The notes under the pieces were generated by a model. That model had not been told where the DNA came from, did no database searches, and worked only from the letters and a program-made list of their open reading frames with translations. Of a stretch of 64,000 nucleotides of DNA, positions 32,463 through 43,247 are shown in pieces (position 1 is the first letter of the stretch; every line of letters begins with the position of its first letter). The position numbers and the translations under genes were made by a program. Source of the DNA: Zygnema cylindricum (lineage: Eukaryota; Streptophyta; Zygnematophyceae; Zygnematales; Zygnemataceae); the NCBI GenBank assembly GCA_037447655.1, contig JBBHKE010000833.1, positions 194,089-258,088 on the forward strand. Reading direction: 5' to 3'.

Positions 32463-33535
32463 TTGGGGTATATCAGAATTAGTTCAGATCACTCTATATA
32501 TTTATTTGAGGATGAGAATGGAGTGATATTTATTGCTATTTATGTGGATGATTTGTTGGTCTTAAGCAAGTCTTTAGATAAAATTAACAAACTAAAACGG
32601 GATCTTAGAAGCAGTTTTGATATGAAAGATCTTGGCGAAGCAAAGTACATTTTGGGAATTCAGATGGGAGAGATAGAGGGAATAGAATTATAAGACTCAC
32701 TCAAAAAGAAGCAATCGGTAATATGCTATAAAAATTTCAAATGGATAAAGCAAACGGATGTACTACTCCCATGGATTTGAAGAAAGTGAATGAGGGGAGT
32801 GAAGAGGGAGGAATATTCATCATTAATGATGAGATGGACGAGATAGAAAGAAAATTTGTGGAAAATATCCCTTATCGGCACATTGTAGGCAGTTTAATTT
32901 ATTTTATGAACTGTACCCGTCCGGATATAGCTGCAGCTGTAGGTGTCCTTAGTAGAAATCTAAATGAACCAAGAAAGAGAGATTGGGAGGCTGCCAAAAG
33001 GGTGATGAGGTATCTGGTGGGGACAAGGGAATTATGGTTGCATTTGGGAGGGGAGCACACTGACATCACCACTTGGAGTGATGCCAGTTATAGAGATGTG
33101 CCTTTAAGGAGGTGTACGACTAGATATGTGTTGCAAATTGGATCCGGTGCATGTTGTTGGAGTAGCAAGCAACAAAAAGTAGTTGCTCAGTCCACTATGG
33201 AGGCTGAATACATGGCTTCCTGTGCTGCCACCAAAGAATTAATGTGGGTTAAATCTCTTCTTGAAGAACTTGGGTTCATGAAGTCTGGAACTCAAAATGT
33301 TTTTTGTGATAATCAAACTGCTATCTCGATTGCAGCTAATCCGAAACATCACTTCAAAGCTAAGCATATGGATATTAGACTAAGCTTTGTCAGAGAGAAG
33401 GTAGAAAATAAAATTATTAAACTGGTTCATAAAACTGATAGAGAAATGATTGCAGACATGATGACAAAAGCAGTGCCTTCCCCTAAGTTGATTTATTGCA
33501 GAGAAAACTGTGGATTAAAATTGAAAAGTAACTAG
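32463..33535 (+). pseudogene. Element M RT C-terminus and RNase H
   Basis: RT with Tyr-Val-Asp-Asp at about 32541 (32463-32693), a short frameshift at about 32665-32690, a TAA near 32728, then a clean block 32741-33535 covering the connection and RNase H (Thr-Thr-Trp-Ser-Asp, Ser-Thr-Met-Glu-Ala-Glu-Tyr, Phe-Cys-Asp-Asn-Gln-Thr, Lys-His-Met-Asp-Ile-Arg). It ends Gly-Leu-Lys-Leu-Lys-Ser-Asn-stop. Confidence 0.9.
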
Positions 33536-33548
33536 GAATTAAGGGGAG

Positions 33549-34438
33549 TGTTGAAAAGAGGTAATTAATAGTTCACTTCCCTATTTTAGTTTTGTTTTAA
33601 AGAAAGAGAGTAAGGATCAAAGGCGCGCCATGGCTGCCGCCATATTTAGAAAGTGGCAGTTTTTGCAGTTAAGGGTATTTCGGCTAAATGATGCCTAGGT
33701 CTAGATTTGAACCTGTGATCTCTAGATTCTTTATTGCCTAACGCCTTAACCATCAGGCGTTACAAAACGATACACGTGACGGGTTTCAAAGATATATAAA
33801 CATTAACGATACAGCTAATTAACAGCAGACTAACCAAAATGAGCAATTTTTGCATGTACGCAAATCCAAAACGGTGTAAAATATGTTTTGATCGGACGGC
33901 CGGCATTATAGCCGCCACGCGAAGTGAGATTTTCGGCGGCATACGGATATAGCTTCACGCGGTGCCACGTGGCGCCACATTATTTGATACCGGAGAAGAT
34001 GGGAGGAGGAACCATGGCTTACGATATGACAAGTGTCACCTTGTAGACCTTGTCGTACAATAGTTGTACAATAAGTACATCTCCCATTGTACCTTCTTGT
34101 ACTTTATAGTGTTCCTATTGGACTAGGGTTTAATAGTAGGTAGTCGTGAGTAGGCAGACCGAGACTTAGTAATATTTAGGTACCTCTCTCTCTAAGAGAG
34201 CTTGTAACTATAAAGGTCATCTTTGACCAGCCATAACTTACTGCTCGGGTGAGCAAATTCAGTGATTTTTTTTGCGTTTGACTCAGGGGAGTCTTGTCCT
34301 CACAAGGGTGAGAGTGTTCAGAATATTTGTGTGCCTGGGCGGCGCTTATTCAGCGGGAAAGTAGAAGGGGCATATATTATCCTAGAGGCTTTACATAGGC
34401 TGCTCATTCTGTGGGTCAATGGAGACCACAAAATTTCA
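33549..34438 (+). repeat. 3' LTR of element M
   Basis: 890 bp, TGTTGAAAAG...TTTCA, colinear with 28230-29119. Followed by the target-site copy AGAAT. Confidence 0.9.
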
Positions 34439-35285
34439 AGAATCACTGAAAACGGCCAACTAGGCGATAAGTTTTGAGCTAACAAAAATGCCAATTTTAA
34501 ACAAAGCTCTCTTAGAGAGAGGTGACTGCCGACCAAATTTCCTAAGTCCTAAACCCCTCTCACAGACCCTATCTATTGAAGTACGAACGAATTATATGAC
34601 TATAAAGTACAGAAAGGTACAACGGCCGATGTCCTTTTTGTACGGCCTGTGTAGGACAAGGCCACTGAGTGGACGCGTGTCACTTTTCAACTTGTCCGTA
34701 CATTCTTTGGAATTCCCGCAACCGAATGTCATCCTTCCACGCGGCGCCAAGTCATGCCACGTCCATAAAAGCCAAAATGACCATTCCGCGATCTCGGCGA
34801 TGATATGTGCCGTCAGATTAAATCCAACATTAAATGTCCACCGTCAAAACAAATGTCCATTTCATTTGTTTCGTGCGAAATGACGTCCGCACTAAATTTT
34901 AACAAGTTCTATGTTACTTCGTTCAAATTCCAATTAATTGATTTCAGTACCATACAATATTTTAAATAAATATCGAACCCTATATCTCTTAACGGACTTC
35001 TACAACAGACTGGTTAGAGCTAACGGCTACGCCATGCTCTGCCAGTCGGAGGTTCGAGTCCTGGTTGACTCAACCTTATATTGAGAGTGACTTAAGTCAC
35101 TCTTTAGTCGTGCCAGCTGAGCTATGACAGCCATGGCTCAACCACCTTGTCTATCCCTTAGTGACTACAACAAGTATAGTGGGTAGAGAGAGGAGGTGGA
35201 GGCAGGCAGTCCGCCTTTTCCTTTTCCTTTTTGTACTGAACTATTTAGACCTAGAAAATACCATATAAATATAATAATTTCAACA
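34439..35285 (-). repeat. Element N LTR, right fragment
   Basis: Continues the minus LTR interrupted at 28229 (AAAAAGAATCACTG...). It contains the GTAC-rich inverted repeat (about 34605-34650), the tRNA-like segment and CAGCCATGGC near 35130, and ends at TGTTGAAATT (35285). With the left part it makes a ~1010-bp LTR. Confidence 0.85.
35005..35064 (+). promoter_or_regulatory. tRNA-like segment with perfect B box in element N LTR
   Basis: GACTGGTTAGAGC (35008-35020) and GGTTCGAGTCC (35051-35061) are spaced as the D-arm and T-arm of a tRNA gene. GACTGG...CCAGTC, AGAGC...GCTCT and GGC...GCC also pair into one long hairpin. Antisense to the LTR. Confidence 0.48.
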
Positions 35286-35490
35286 CTCCCCTCATTATCT
35301 AGTCTAATTTTAACTTTGGTTTTAATCCACACTTTTCTCTCCAATATTTTAACTTGGGAGAAGGTACCGGTTTTGTCATCATATCAGCCAATATTTCCTC
35401 ATCAGATCTATATAGAAGATTCACAATTTTATTCTCAACCTTTTCTCTTACAAAACTTAATCTTATGTCCATATGTTAAGCCTTAAAATG
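35286..35490 (-). pseudogene. Element N RNase H C-terminus
   Basis: Polypurine tract and the last ~65 codons of an A/B-type RNase H on the minus strand (Leu-Val-Tyr... Lys-Pro-Val-Pro-Ser-Pro-Lys-Leu-Lys-Tyr). Broken at 35490 by element P. Confidence 0.8.
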
Positions 35491-36331
35491 TGTTGTTTTT
35501 AGAAAGCTTTAGTCCTCTATATGCCTTAGCTGTGACGGAGAGAGAGCTGTTCAGGACTTAAGTTATTTTTGGTTGAGTTCGGTTCAATACTTACCAAAAT
35601 TAGTGTGACAGTGAAGTTGGGAGTTCACGGTTCATTCACACTTGGGACACGCGTTGTCACTTGAGAGAAATGCGTATGTCTTCCGTGGACGTACGGAAAT
35701 TCAGCAGAACCACGGTACTTCGTGAAGTCACATTTATGGTGCCAAATCCTCTAATCGGACGGCTGACAGCCGCCGCCAACAAATACAGACGAGGCATGAC
35801 TAGATCACTATCACTTTACGTAATTGGAACTTCGGTGTAAATATCTGATAAAACATAATTTTGTTTGTAGTGAATTAGTTGTTTAGTGTTGAGAATGTGG
35901 TTTATGACATACTTTCAGTATACAGGTATACTCACAGTATTTGTTGTGTAAGAATGTTAGATATACGGCTTGAATGCCTCCGTACAACTTAGTGTAGTTT
36001 CAATGTATAGAAGTAGGGCTTAGTAAATTTTGATTCATTGGGAACAAATGATATGAAAAACTGTACACTCAGTTTTATGAAAAATCACCTCTGAATATCT
36101 CACAGATATCTTAGCAGAATTGATTGAAATTTTATGTGTGTGTTCTTTTGTATGATATCTACAGTGTAGTAGATTTGTAAGACTATTGTGTCTCTGTGTT
36201 GAAAATTATTGTCTGTCAAAGTTGTTGTTTTGCCACTTGTATTTGTGGACGTTTCCTCTTGTTTTGTTCTACAATGACTACTACTGCTGCTTCTTCTTCA
36301 TCTACAGTACCAACAGTTGTCTCAAAACATA
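35491..36331 (+). repeat. 5' LTR of element P
   Basis: 841 bp; no antisense tRNA-like segment and no GCCATGGC core, so a separate LTR family. The ATG at 36274 opens a Ser/Thr-rich Gag leader inside the LTR, which now meets a TAA at 36349 just past the PBS. Confidence 0.85.
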
Positions 36332-36332
36332 A

Positions 36333-36347
36333 GGTCACGGGCCCGCC
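36333..36347 (+). other. Diverged primer-binding site of element P
   Basis: GGTCACGGGCCCGCC, three changes from the canonical GGTTATGGGCCCACC. The ATG is lost (ACG). Replication from this template would be impaired, or the primer differs. Confidence 0.5.
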
Positions 36348-36420
36348 TTAACGAATTCCAGTCTTTGATGGACTTGAATATCTGTATTGGGCAGATTTTG
36401 TTAAGTCTTACTTCAAGCAA

Positions 36421-39036
36421 GTGAAACTTATTGATGTGTTAAATGGATCCATGGCAGAATCGGATGCCAGCTTTGATCAGAAAAATGACCAAGCTTTGCA
36501 TTTAGTGAAGCTTATGATATCAAAAGAATTGCATATGACATATATTAATGTTAGAAAGGCATCAGATTTGTGGGATGCTTTGAAATCTTCTTATGTTAGA
36601 GCTAGTGACCAGCATGAGATTATAACTGCTGGTCAGATCTATGAGTATAAGTACACAGGCGGTAGCATGGTGGAATACACTTATGGGTTTCGAATGTTAT
36701 TGTCAAAAAATGCATGTTCTAGGGGGACTTTCTCCCCTTATCATCAGACCATGATTCTCTTAAAGGGGCTACCTAGTGAATATAAAGGAGACTCGGATCA
36801 AATGAAAAAATTGTCCAAACCTCTTTGGAATTTGCAAACAGCTATAGAGTTTATCTTGTCAGAAGAAGCAACTCAAACAGTTTTAGGATCTGGGAAACCA
36901 CCTGTAGCCTTCACGGCTCAATTTCAGAGAGAAAGTAGATATCAAGGGAATCGCTTTAAACCTCTATTTGGGAAATGTGTTTATTGCTATACTGATGGTC
37001 ACTCGTTCAGAGCTTTTTCTTCGTATATAAAAGCTCTTAAAAAGGGTATCTTCCGGAAAGGATGGAGACATCGCGGACCTTCTATTCCTCAAAGACCCCC
37101 GAATAAAATTGTTGCGTTTTCAGCGGAGGATACGGAATTGGACAAGAAGCAGATCGAGGTAGAAAAACATGATATGACCAGTTTTCCAAAAACGGATGAC
37201 AAAGAGTTCTTTGCTCTTGCCAAACTCGACATGATGGAAGGAGAAAAGGACCTCAGATGGATAATGGATTCTGGCAGCTCTTCACACATGTGCTTGAACA
37301 AGTCTTGGTTTAAAGAGATGTCTTCTATTCATTTACGTCAGAAATTTTATGCTTGTGGATATGCTGTTGAATCAAATGCCAAAGGAAATATAGATCTCGA
37401 ATGTGTGATAGATGGAAAGGTTGTTAAGAGAACTTTGTACGATGTCTTGTATGTTCCAAAGTTTAAGAAAAATATGTTTTCTACGTCTGTAGCTGAAAGC
37501 AAAGGCTTTGAGGTTCTCCAGAAATATGGCAAGAAAATAGTAATCAAGGATGGAAGAGTAGCTCTAGTAGGAACTAGAGGCCCAAACATTTTATACCGCA
37601 TGGACCTGGCTAATAAAATTGATTTTGCTTACTCTAGTGTCCTATGTGATAATGTTTTGTGGCATAAAAGACTTGGTCATGTGCATCATGAGAGACTTAC
37701 TAAGATGATAAATAATGATATGATAGAGGGAGTCAAGCTCGGTCAAAAAGAGTCTCATGTTTGTGATGGTTGTGCTCTCGGAAAGCTTCACAAGCTTCCC
37801 CTCACACAAGTTTTTGATCATCGAGCCACAGATCTACTTCGTATTATTCACTCTGATGTCTTCGGCCCTTCCAAAGTTCTCTCTCTTGGTGGCAGCCGCT
37901 ATTTTGTCACCTTTACAGACGACTACTCTCGGTACAGTCGCTTATACTTCATGAAGGAGAAGAGCGGAGTCTTCACTCACTTTAAGCACTTCAAAATCTG
38001 GGCGGAGAAACTTCACGGCAAATCTATTCTTGCTTTGCGGACGGATAATGGTGGAGAAAATGTATCCCATGCCTTTGCTAATTTTTTGAAAGAAAATGGC
38101 ATCTCTCGAGAATTTACTGCTTCGTACACACCGAAACAAAATGGTGTGGCCGAGAGACTTAATCAAACTTTGAATGAATGTGCTCGCTCAATGATGGGCG
38201 ATAAAGGTGTGGATCCAAAGTTTTGGGGGGAAGCTTTTCATTGTGCTTCCTACATCAGAAATAGAGTAGAAACCCGAAATGTTAAGGGTAAAACACCTTA
38301 TGAAGTATGGATAGGCAGAAAACTAAATGTTGGTCATTTTAGAGTCTTCGGTAGCAAATGCTTTATCTTGGATAATCTTCCTAGTTGGAAGCTTAGTCCA
38401 AAATCTGTACCTTGTTTTTTCTTAGGCTATGATGATGAATCTGCAAGCTATAGAGTGTATAACCCTCAGAGAGGATGCCTTCAGACACCCAAAAATCATC
38501 AGATTAAAGAAGAGAGTCAATCTATGTATGTTTTTAGTTTGGATGCCGCTGAAAGGAATGACAAAATACAAGAGTATATCATTCTTGAGCACGTACCTTT
38601 TACTCCATCTCCTTCTACTTCCTCTACCTCTCTTCTGAATGTCTTTGGGCTGTCAGATCCTACTTTCGGAGCTGCTCCTACCACTACACGCCCTCTGCGG
38701 AACACTAGGGGACCAACTGTTCTCGCGTCAAATTTTCCGGGGGGAATAATGCAAAGCAGCCGCCTTCGAGGCGACCGAGTGGAGAGTGCTTTTTCTGCAA
38801 GCACAGGGGAGCCGCTTACTATCCAGGAAGCCTTTTCCGTTCCTGAAAAAGATCATTGGATCTCGGCTGCAAATAATGAGATAAAGTCAATTATGGAAGC
38901 CCAAACTTGGGAACTTGTGGAGCTCTTACCGAACCGGAAAGCTATCAGTTGTAAGTGGGTCTTCAAATTAAAATTGAATCCTGATAATACAATTGAGAGA
39001 TATAAAGCTAGGCTGGTCGCTAAGGGATTTAGTTAG
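36421..39036 (+). pseudogene. Element P gag - protease - integrase - RT N-terminus
   Basis: 871 open codons. Gag core; zinc knuckle near 36976 with the last Cys replaced by Phe. Protease Asp283-Ser-Gly-Ser-Ser-Ser-His-Met-Cys. HHCC (Trp-His-Lys-Arg-Leu-Gly-His). Integrase with Asp (Ser-Asp-Val-Phe-Gly), Asp (Thr-Asp-Asn-Gly-Gly) and Glu (Gln-Asn-Gly-Val-Ala-Glu-Arg). Ser/Thr-rich linker; RT start (Leu-Val-Ala-Lys-Gly-Phe). It ends at TAG 39034-39036, where relatives have Gln (Phe-Thr-Gln-Lys). The real start is upstream, before the TAA at 36349. Confidence 0.9.
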
Positions 39037-39039
39037 AAG

Positions 39040-40365
39040 GTGGGAATTGATTATGAAGAGACCTTCTCTCATGTGGTTCGCTTTCCTATTGTTAGAGTTT
39101 TGCTCTCTCTTGCTGCAATAAAGAATATGGAATTGCATCAGATGGACGTTAAGACGGCTTTCTTGCATGGTGATTGGGAAAAAGTAATTTATATGAAGCA
39201 ACCTGAGATGTATCTAGAAAAAGGGAAAGAAAATGCGGTCTGTAAACTGTTGAAGTCCTTGTATGGTATGAAACAGGCTCTGAGACAATAGAACCTGAAA
39301 GTAGATGAGTTTTTAACCAATCTTGGCTTTACCAGAATCAGTTCAGATCACTGAGTCTATGTAATGCAAGGTGAGGATAGAGTGTTTTATGTGGCAGTAT
39401 ATGTAGATGATTTGCTGTTGATTAGCAATTTTATCAATGAAATTAATAAAATAAAATCAGATCTGAATTCTCGGTTTGAAATGAAGGACTTGTGTGAAGC
39501 TAAGTATATTCTAGGAATTAAGGTAGAAAGAGATAGGAAACAGAGAATTATTTATCTAACTCAGAAAGAAGCAATTTGGAACATTCTAGAAAAGTTTGGT
39601 ATGTGAAAAGCAAATGGGAGTGCCACCCCTATGGAATTCAGGCAAAAGTTAAAGGGTACGGAAACGGATGGTAGTGTTTTGGTTGATGATTTTTTGGATT
39701 CAGGGGAGGCTGATTGTATGTTCTCCATTCCTTATAGGCACATTGTTGGAAGCCTCATCTATTTCATGATCTATACTCGTCCGGACATCGCAGTCGCATT
39801 TGGAGCCTTGAGCGGAAGCCTGCAAAATCCGAGAAAGTCAGACTATGAGGCAGCAAAGAGAGTTCTTCGCTATCTTGCAGGAACTCGAAATCTTAGACTC
39901 TCTCACGGTGGAGAGGAAGTCAAAATTCATACAAGGAGCGATGCGAGCTACAGAGACATGCCCAGCCGATGCTCCACCACCGGATACATTCTGAAGATTG
40001 GAAGTGGAACTTGCTGATGGAGCAGCAAACTACAGAAGGTTACAGCTCAGTCTACCATGGAGGCTAAGTACATGGCTGCCAGCTCCGCAGTTAAGGAGTT
40101 ACTTTGGGTAAAGTCTCTTCTCCAAGGACTTCTCTTTATGCAATTTGGACCACAGATAGTGTGGTGTGACTATTAGGCAGCAATTGCTATTGCATCTAAT
40201 CCCAGTCATCACTTTAAGAGTAAGCACATTGATATTAAGCTACATTTTGTAAGAGAAAAGGAGATGGGAAAAGTCCTGAAGTTGAGTTATTTACCGGATG
40301 AGCAAATGGTGGTGGATATGATGACGCAACCCTTACCTCTATGTGGACTGAGTGAGTAGTAGAGT
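39040..40365 (+). pseudogene. Element P RT and RNase H
   Basis: RT blocks 39040-39291 and 39364-39606 (Val-Tyr-Val-Asp-Asp near 39397), RT/RNase H block 39631-40017, then RNase H to Gly-Leu-Ser-Glu-stop near 40355. Interrupting stops replace Trp (39289), Ser (39352), a codon before Lys-Ala-Asn (39604), Ser (40015) and Gln (about 40172). Confidence 0.87.
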
Positions 40366-40382
40366 CTAAAGCTTTAGGGGAG

Positions 40383-41230
40383 TGTTGTTTTTAGAAAGCT
40401 TTAGTCCTCTTTATGCCTTAGCTGTGAGGGAGAGAGAGCTGTTCAGGACTTAAGTTATTTTTAGTTGAGTTTGGTTCAGTACTTACCAAAATTAGTGTGA
40501 TAGTGAAGTTTGGAGTTCACGCTTCATTCACACTTGGGACACGCGTCGTCACTTGAGAGAAATGCGTGAGTATGTCCTTCATGGACGTAAGGAAATTCAA
40601 CAAGACCACGGTAGTTCGTGAAGTCACATCTATGGTGCCAAATCCTCTAATCGGACGGCTGATAGCCGCCGCCAACAAATACTGACGAGTCATGACTAGA
40701 TCACTATCACTTTACGTTATTGGAACTTCGGTGTAAATATTTGAAAGAACATAATTTTGTTTATAGTGAATTAGTTGTTTAGTGTTGAGAACGTGGTTTA
40801 TGACATACCTTCAGTATACAGGTATACTCACAATATTTGTTGTGTTAGAATGTTAGATATACGGCTGGAATGCCTCCGTACAGCTTAGTGTAGTTTCGGT
40901 GTATAGAAGTAGGGCTTAGTAAATTTTGATTCATTAGGAACAAATGATATGAAAAACTGTACACTCAGTTTTATGAAAAATCACCTCTGAATATCTCACA
41001 GATCTCTTAGCAGAATTGATTTAAATTTTATGTGCGTGTTCCTTTGTATGATATCTAAACTATGGTAGATTTGTAGGACTATTGTGTCTCTGTGTTGAAA
41101 GTTAATTTATTTCAAAGTTGCTGTTTTGCCATTGGTATTTGTGGAAGCTTCCTCTCTTATTTTGTTCTACGATGACTACTATAGCTGCTTTTTCTTCATC
41201 TTCAGTACTAGCAGTTGTCTTAGAACAACA
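40383..41230 (+). repeat. 3' LTR of element P
   Basis: 848 bp, TGTTGTTTTTAG...AACAACA, colinear with the 5' LTR apart from small indels and scattered substitutions. Confidence 0.88.
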
Positions 41231-41235
41231 AAATG

Positions 41236-42245
41236 ATGTTTTGTATAAGCTGCAATTTCAATGGCAGCTTGATTATCACAAAATACTTCATGCCCTCCCT
41301 CCTTTATATACCCCAGTTCTTGCAACAAGGACTTGATCCACATATACTATTTCACATTAGAACAAGAGACCATGTACTTAGCCTCCTTAGTAGATAGAGA
41401 AACCACCTTTTGTTGCTTACTGCTCCAATAGAAAGCACCTTCCCCAACATATAACACATACCCTGAAGTGCATCTCCTCATAGGTGCGTCTCCATAACTA
41501 GCATCACTCCAAGTAGTGATATCAGTGTGCTCCCTCCCAAATGCAACCATAGCTCTCTAGTTCCCACTAGATATCTCATGACTCTCTTAGCTGCCTCCCA
41601 GTCTCTCTTCGTAGGATCATTAAGACTCCTACTAAGTACTCCAACTGTTGCCGCTATGTCTGGCCTGGTACAGTTCATAAAATAGATTAAACTTCCAACA
41701 ACCTATCTATAAGGAATATACTTCATAAACTCTCTCTCCTCTGAACTATCTTATCATCTAAGATCATCACTCCTCCTTTTACACTCCCATCAGTACTTTT
41801 TTCAAGTCCATGGAGTGGTACAACTGTTAGCATTTTCCATCTGGAATTTCTCAAGCATATTACCTATTGCTTCTTTCTGAGTAAGTATGATAATCTTCTT
41901 TCCCCTATCTCTCTCCATTTGAATCCCCAAAATATATAATGCCTCTCCTAAATCCTTCATATCAAATCTGCTTCTAAGATCTTTTTTTCACTTATTGATA
42001 TTTCCAAAGATTTATTCAACACAAGCACATCATCCATATAAATTCCAATAAAAATGACACCATTCTCATCTTCAAACATATAGATAGAATGTTCTGAGCT
42101 AATCCGGATATATCCCAGACCGGTGAGAAACTAATCTAGTTTCTTATTCCACTATCGGGGAGCCTGCTTCAGTCTATACAAGAATTTTATGAGCCTGCAG
42201 ACTTTGCTATCTTCTCCTTCCTCCACGAACCCCTCGGGTTACCTT
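41236..42245 (-). pseudogene. Element N RNase H and RT, continued
   Basis: The minus strand resumes at the target site of P with RNase H (41678-41347: Thr-Thr-Trp-Ser-Asp-Ala-Ser-Tyr, Ser-Thr-Lys-Glu-Ala-Lys-Tyr), then the connection and RT. The RT active-site region is near 42030, with frameshifts. Cut at 42245 by element R. Confidence 0.82.
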
Positions 42246-43247
42246 TGTTGAATTCACTAGATTTAGGGGAGATATTTTCTAGGTGTTAATTGTTTAGAAT
42301 AAGCTAAAAGAAAAAGCTTAGGCAGACTACCTCCATCTTCTCTCTCTCTAGCCCTTATACTTGTAGTAGTCACTGAAGGAGAGAGAGGGCGGTGGAGCCA
42401 TGGCTGCCTCGGCTCTTTAGGCAGGGCTAAAGAGTGACCTAAGTCACTCCCAACAAAAAGGTTGAGTTCGGCATGTCTCAAACCTCCGATTGGCAGAGCA
42501 AGGCGTAGCCGTCAGCTCTTAGCGGTCTGTCGTAATAGTCCGTTAGGATACATAGGGTTTGATAGCTACTTAAACACTAGCTAGATCATTAATTTGATTA
42601 ATGGAATAACAAATTGAGGACATAGACACTAGTTAAGTTTTAGTACGCACGAAACAAATGTACTAGACATTTGTTATTTGAACGGCTAGCATTAAAAGCC
42701 GGTTTAGATGCGACAGCCCTCATCATCACAAAGATCCCGGAATGACCGCATTAGCGATTTTTGGACGAGACATTACCTCTCAACACGTGTCAAGATATCA
42801 TTAAGATGCGAGAAATCCCTTAAGCGTAAGGAAATTTGTGAAAGAGACAGACGTCCACTCTATGGCGTTGTTGTACACAGGTCGTACAGAAAGTACATCG
42901 GCCCTAGTTTCTTTCTGTACTGTACAGTCTTCTGATTGTTCGTACATCGGTAGATAAGGGTTGTGAGAGGGGTTTAGGACTTAAAGGATTGAGGAGGTAG
43001 CCGCCTCTCCCTGAACAAGCTTGTATAAATATTAACATCTTTGCCACTTCATAACTTATCACCTGGTTTGGCGTTTTCACTGATTCTTTTTGTTGTGGAC
43101 TCAGGGGGGTCTAGATTGCACACGAGTGCAGTCAGAGTGTCTACTTGCTTGCTTCGATATTAGTTGTTCTAGTTGAAAGTGGGTTAGTGAAAAACTACCT
43201 AAAAGCTTCATAAATTTTGCAGTCCATATGAGGGACACACAATTGCA
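42246..43247 (+). repeat. 5' LTR of element R
   Basis: 1002 bp, TGTTGAATTC...ATTGCA. It contains GTAGTAGTCA (42363), GAGCCATGGC (42395), AGTGACCTAAGTCACT (42433), the tRNA-like segment (about 42455-42545, minus), the GTAC-rich inverted repeat (about 42885-42925), TATAAATA (43023) and the leader hairpin. The Gag ATG at 43228 reads through the PBS without a stop. Confidence 0.87.

Larger units (their letters stand above)
28230..34438 (+). mobile_element. Element M: nearly complete Ty1/copia retrotransposon
   Basis: 6209 bp, with LTRs of 890 bp at both ends (28230-29119, 33549-34438) differing at roughly a dozen positions. PBS 29120-29134, gag-pol 29124-33535, polypurine tract AAGGGGAG 33541-33548. 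Target site: AGAAT at 34439-34443 and ATAAT at 28225-28229, one change apart, within the LTR of element N. Only a handful of stops and one frameshift separate it from a full-length frame, so it is among the youngest insertions here. Confidence 0.9.
35491..41230 (+). mobile_element. Element P: Ty1/copia retrotransposon, recently inserted
   Basis: 5740 bp. LTRs 35491-36331 and 40383-41230, both TGTTGTTTTTAG..., with the 3' copy ending CAACA. PBS-like 36333-36347, gag-pol 36421 to about 40360, polypurine tract AGCTTTAGGGGAG. Perfect target-site duplication AAATG (35486-35490 / 41231-41235) in the RNase H of element N. Confidence 0.9.

Noticed and set aside
35005-35064. A functional tRNA gene in the LTR
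   Set aside because: A/B-box-like cores are present, but acceptor, D and anticodon stems do not fold cleanly, there is no terminal poly-T signal of a proper gene, and GACTGG/CCAGTC pairing favours a hairpin. Reported as tRNA-like only.
29118-39036. Reassigned TAG/TAA codons (for example Gln, as in some ulvophyte algae or ciliates)
   Set aside because: Several stops do replace Gln (29118, 32427, 39034, about 40172), but others replace Trp (29841, 39289, about 1360), Ser or Glu, and frameshifts also occur. Decay by C-to-T/G-to-A change explains them better.
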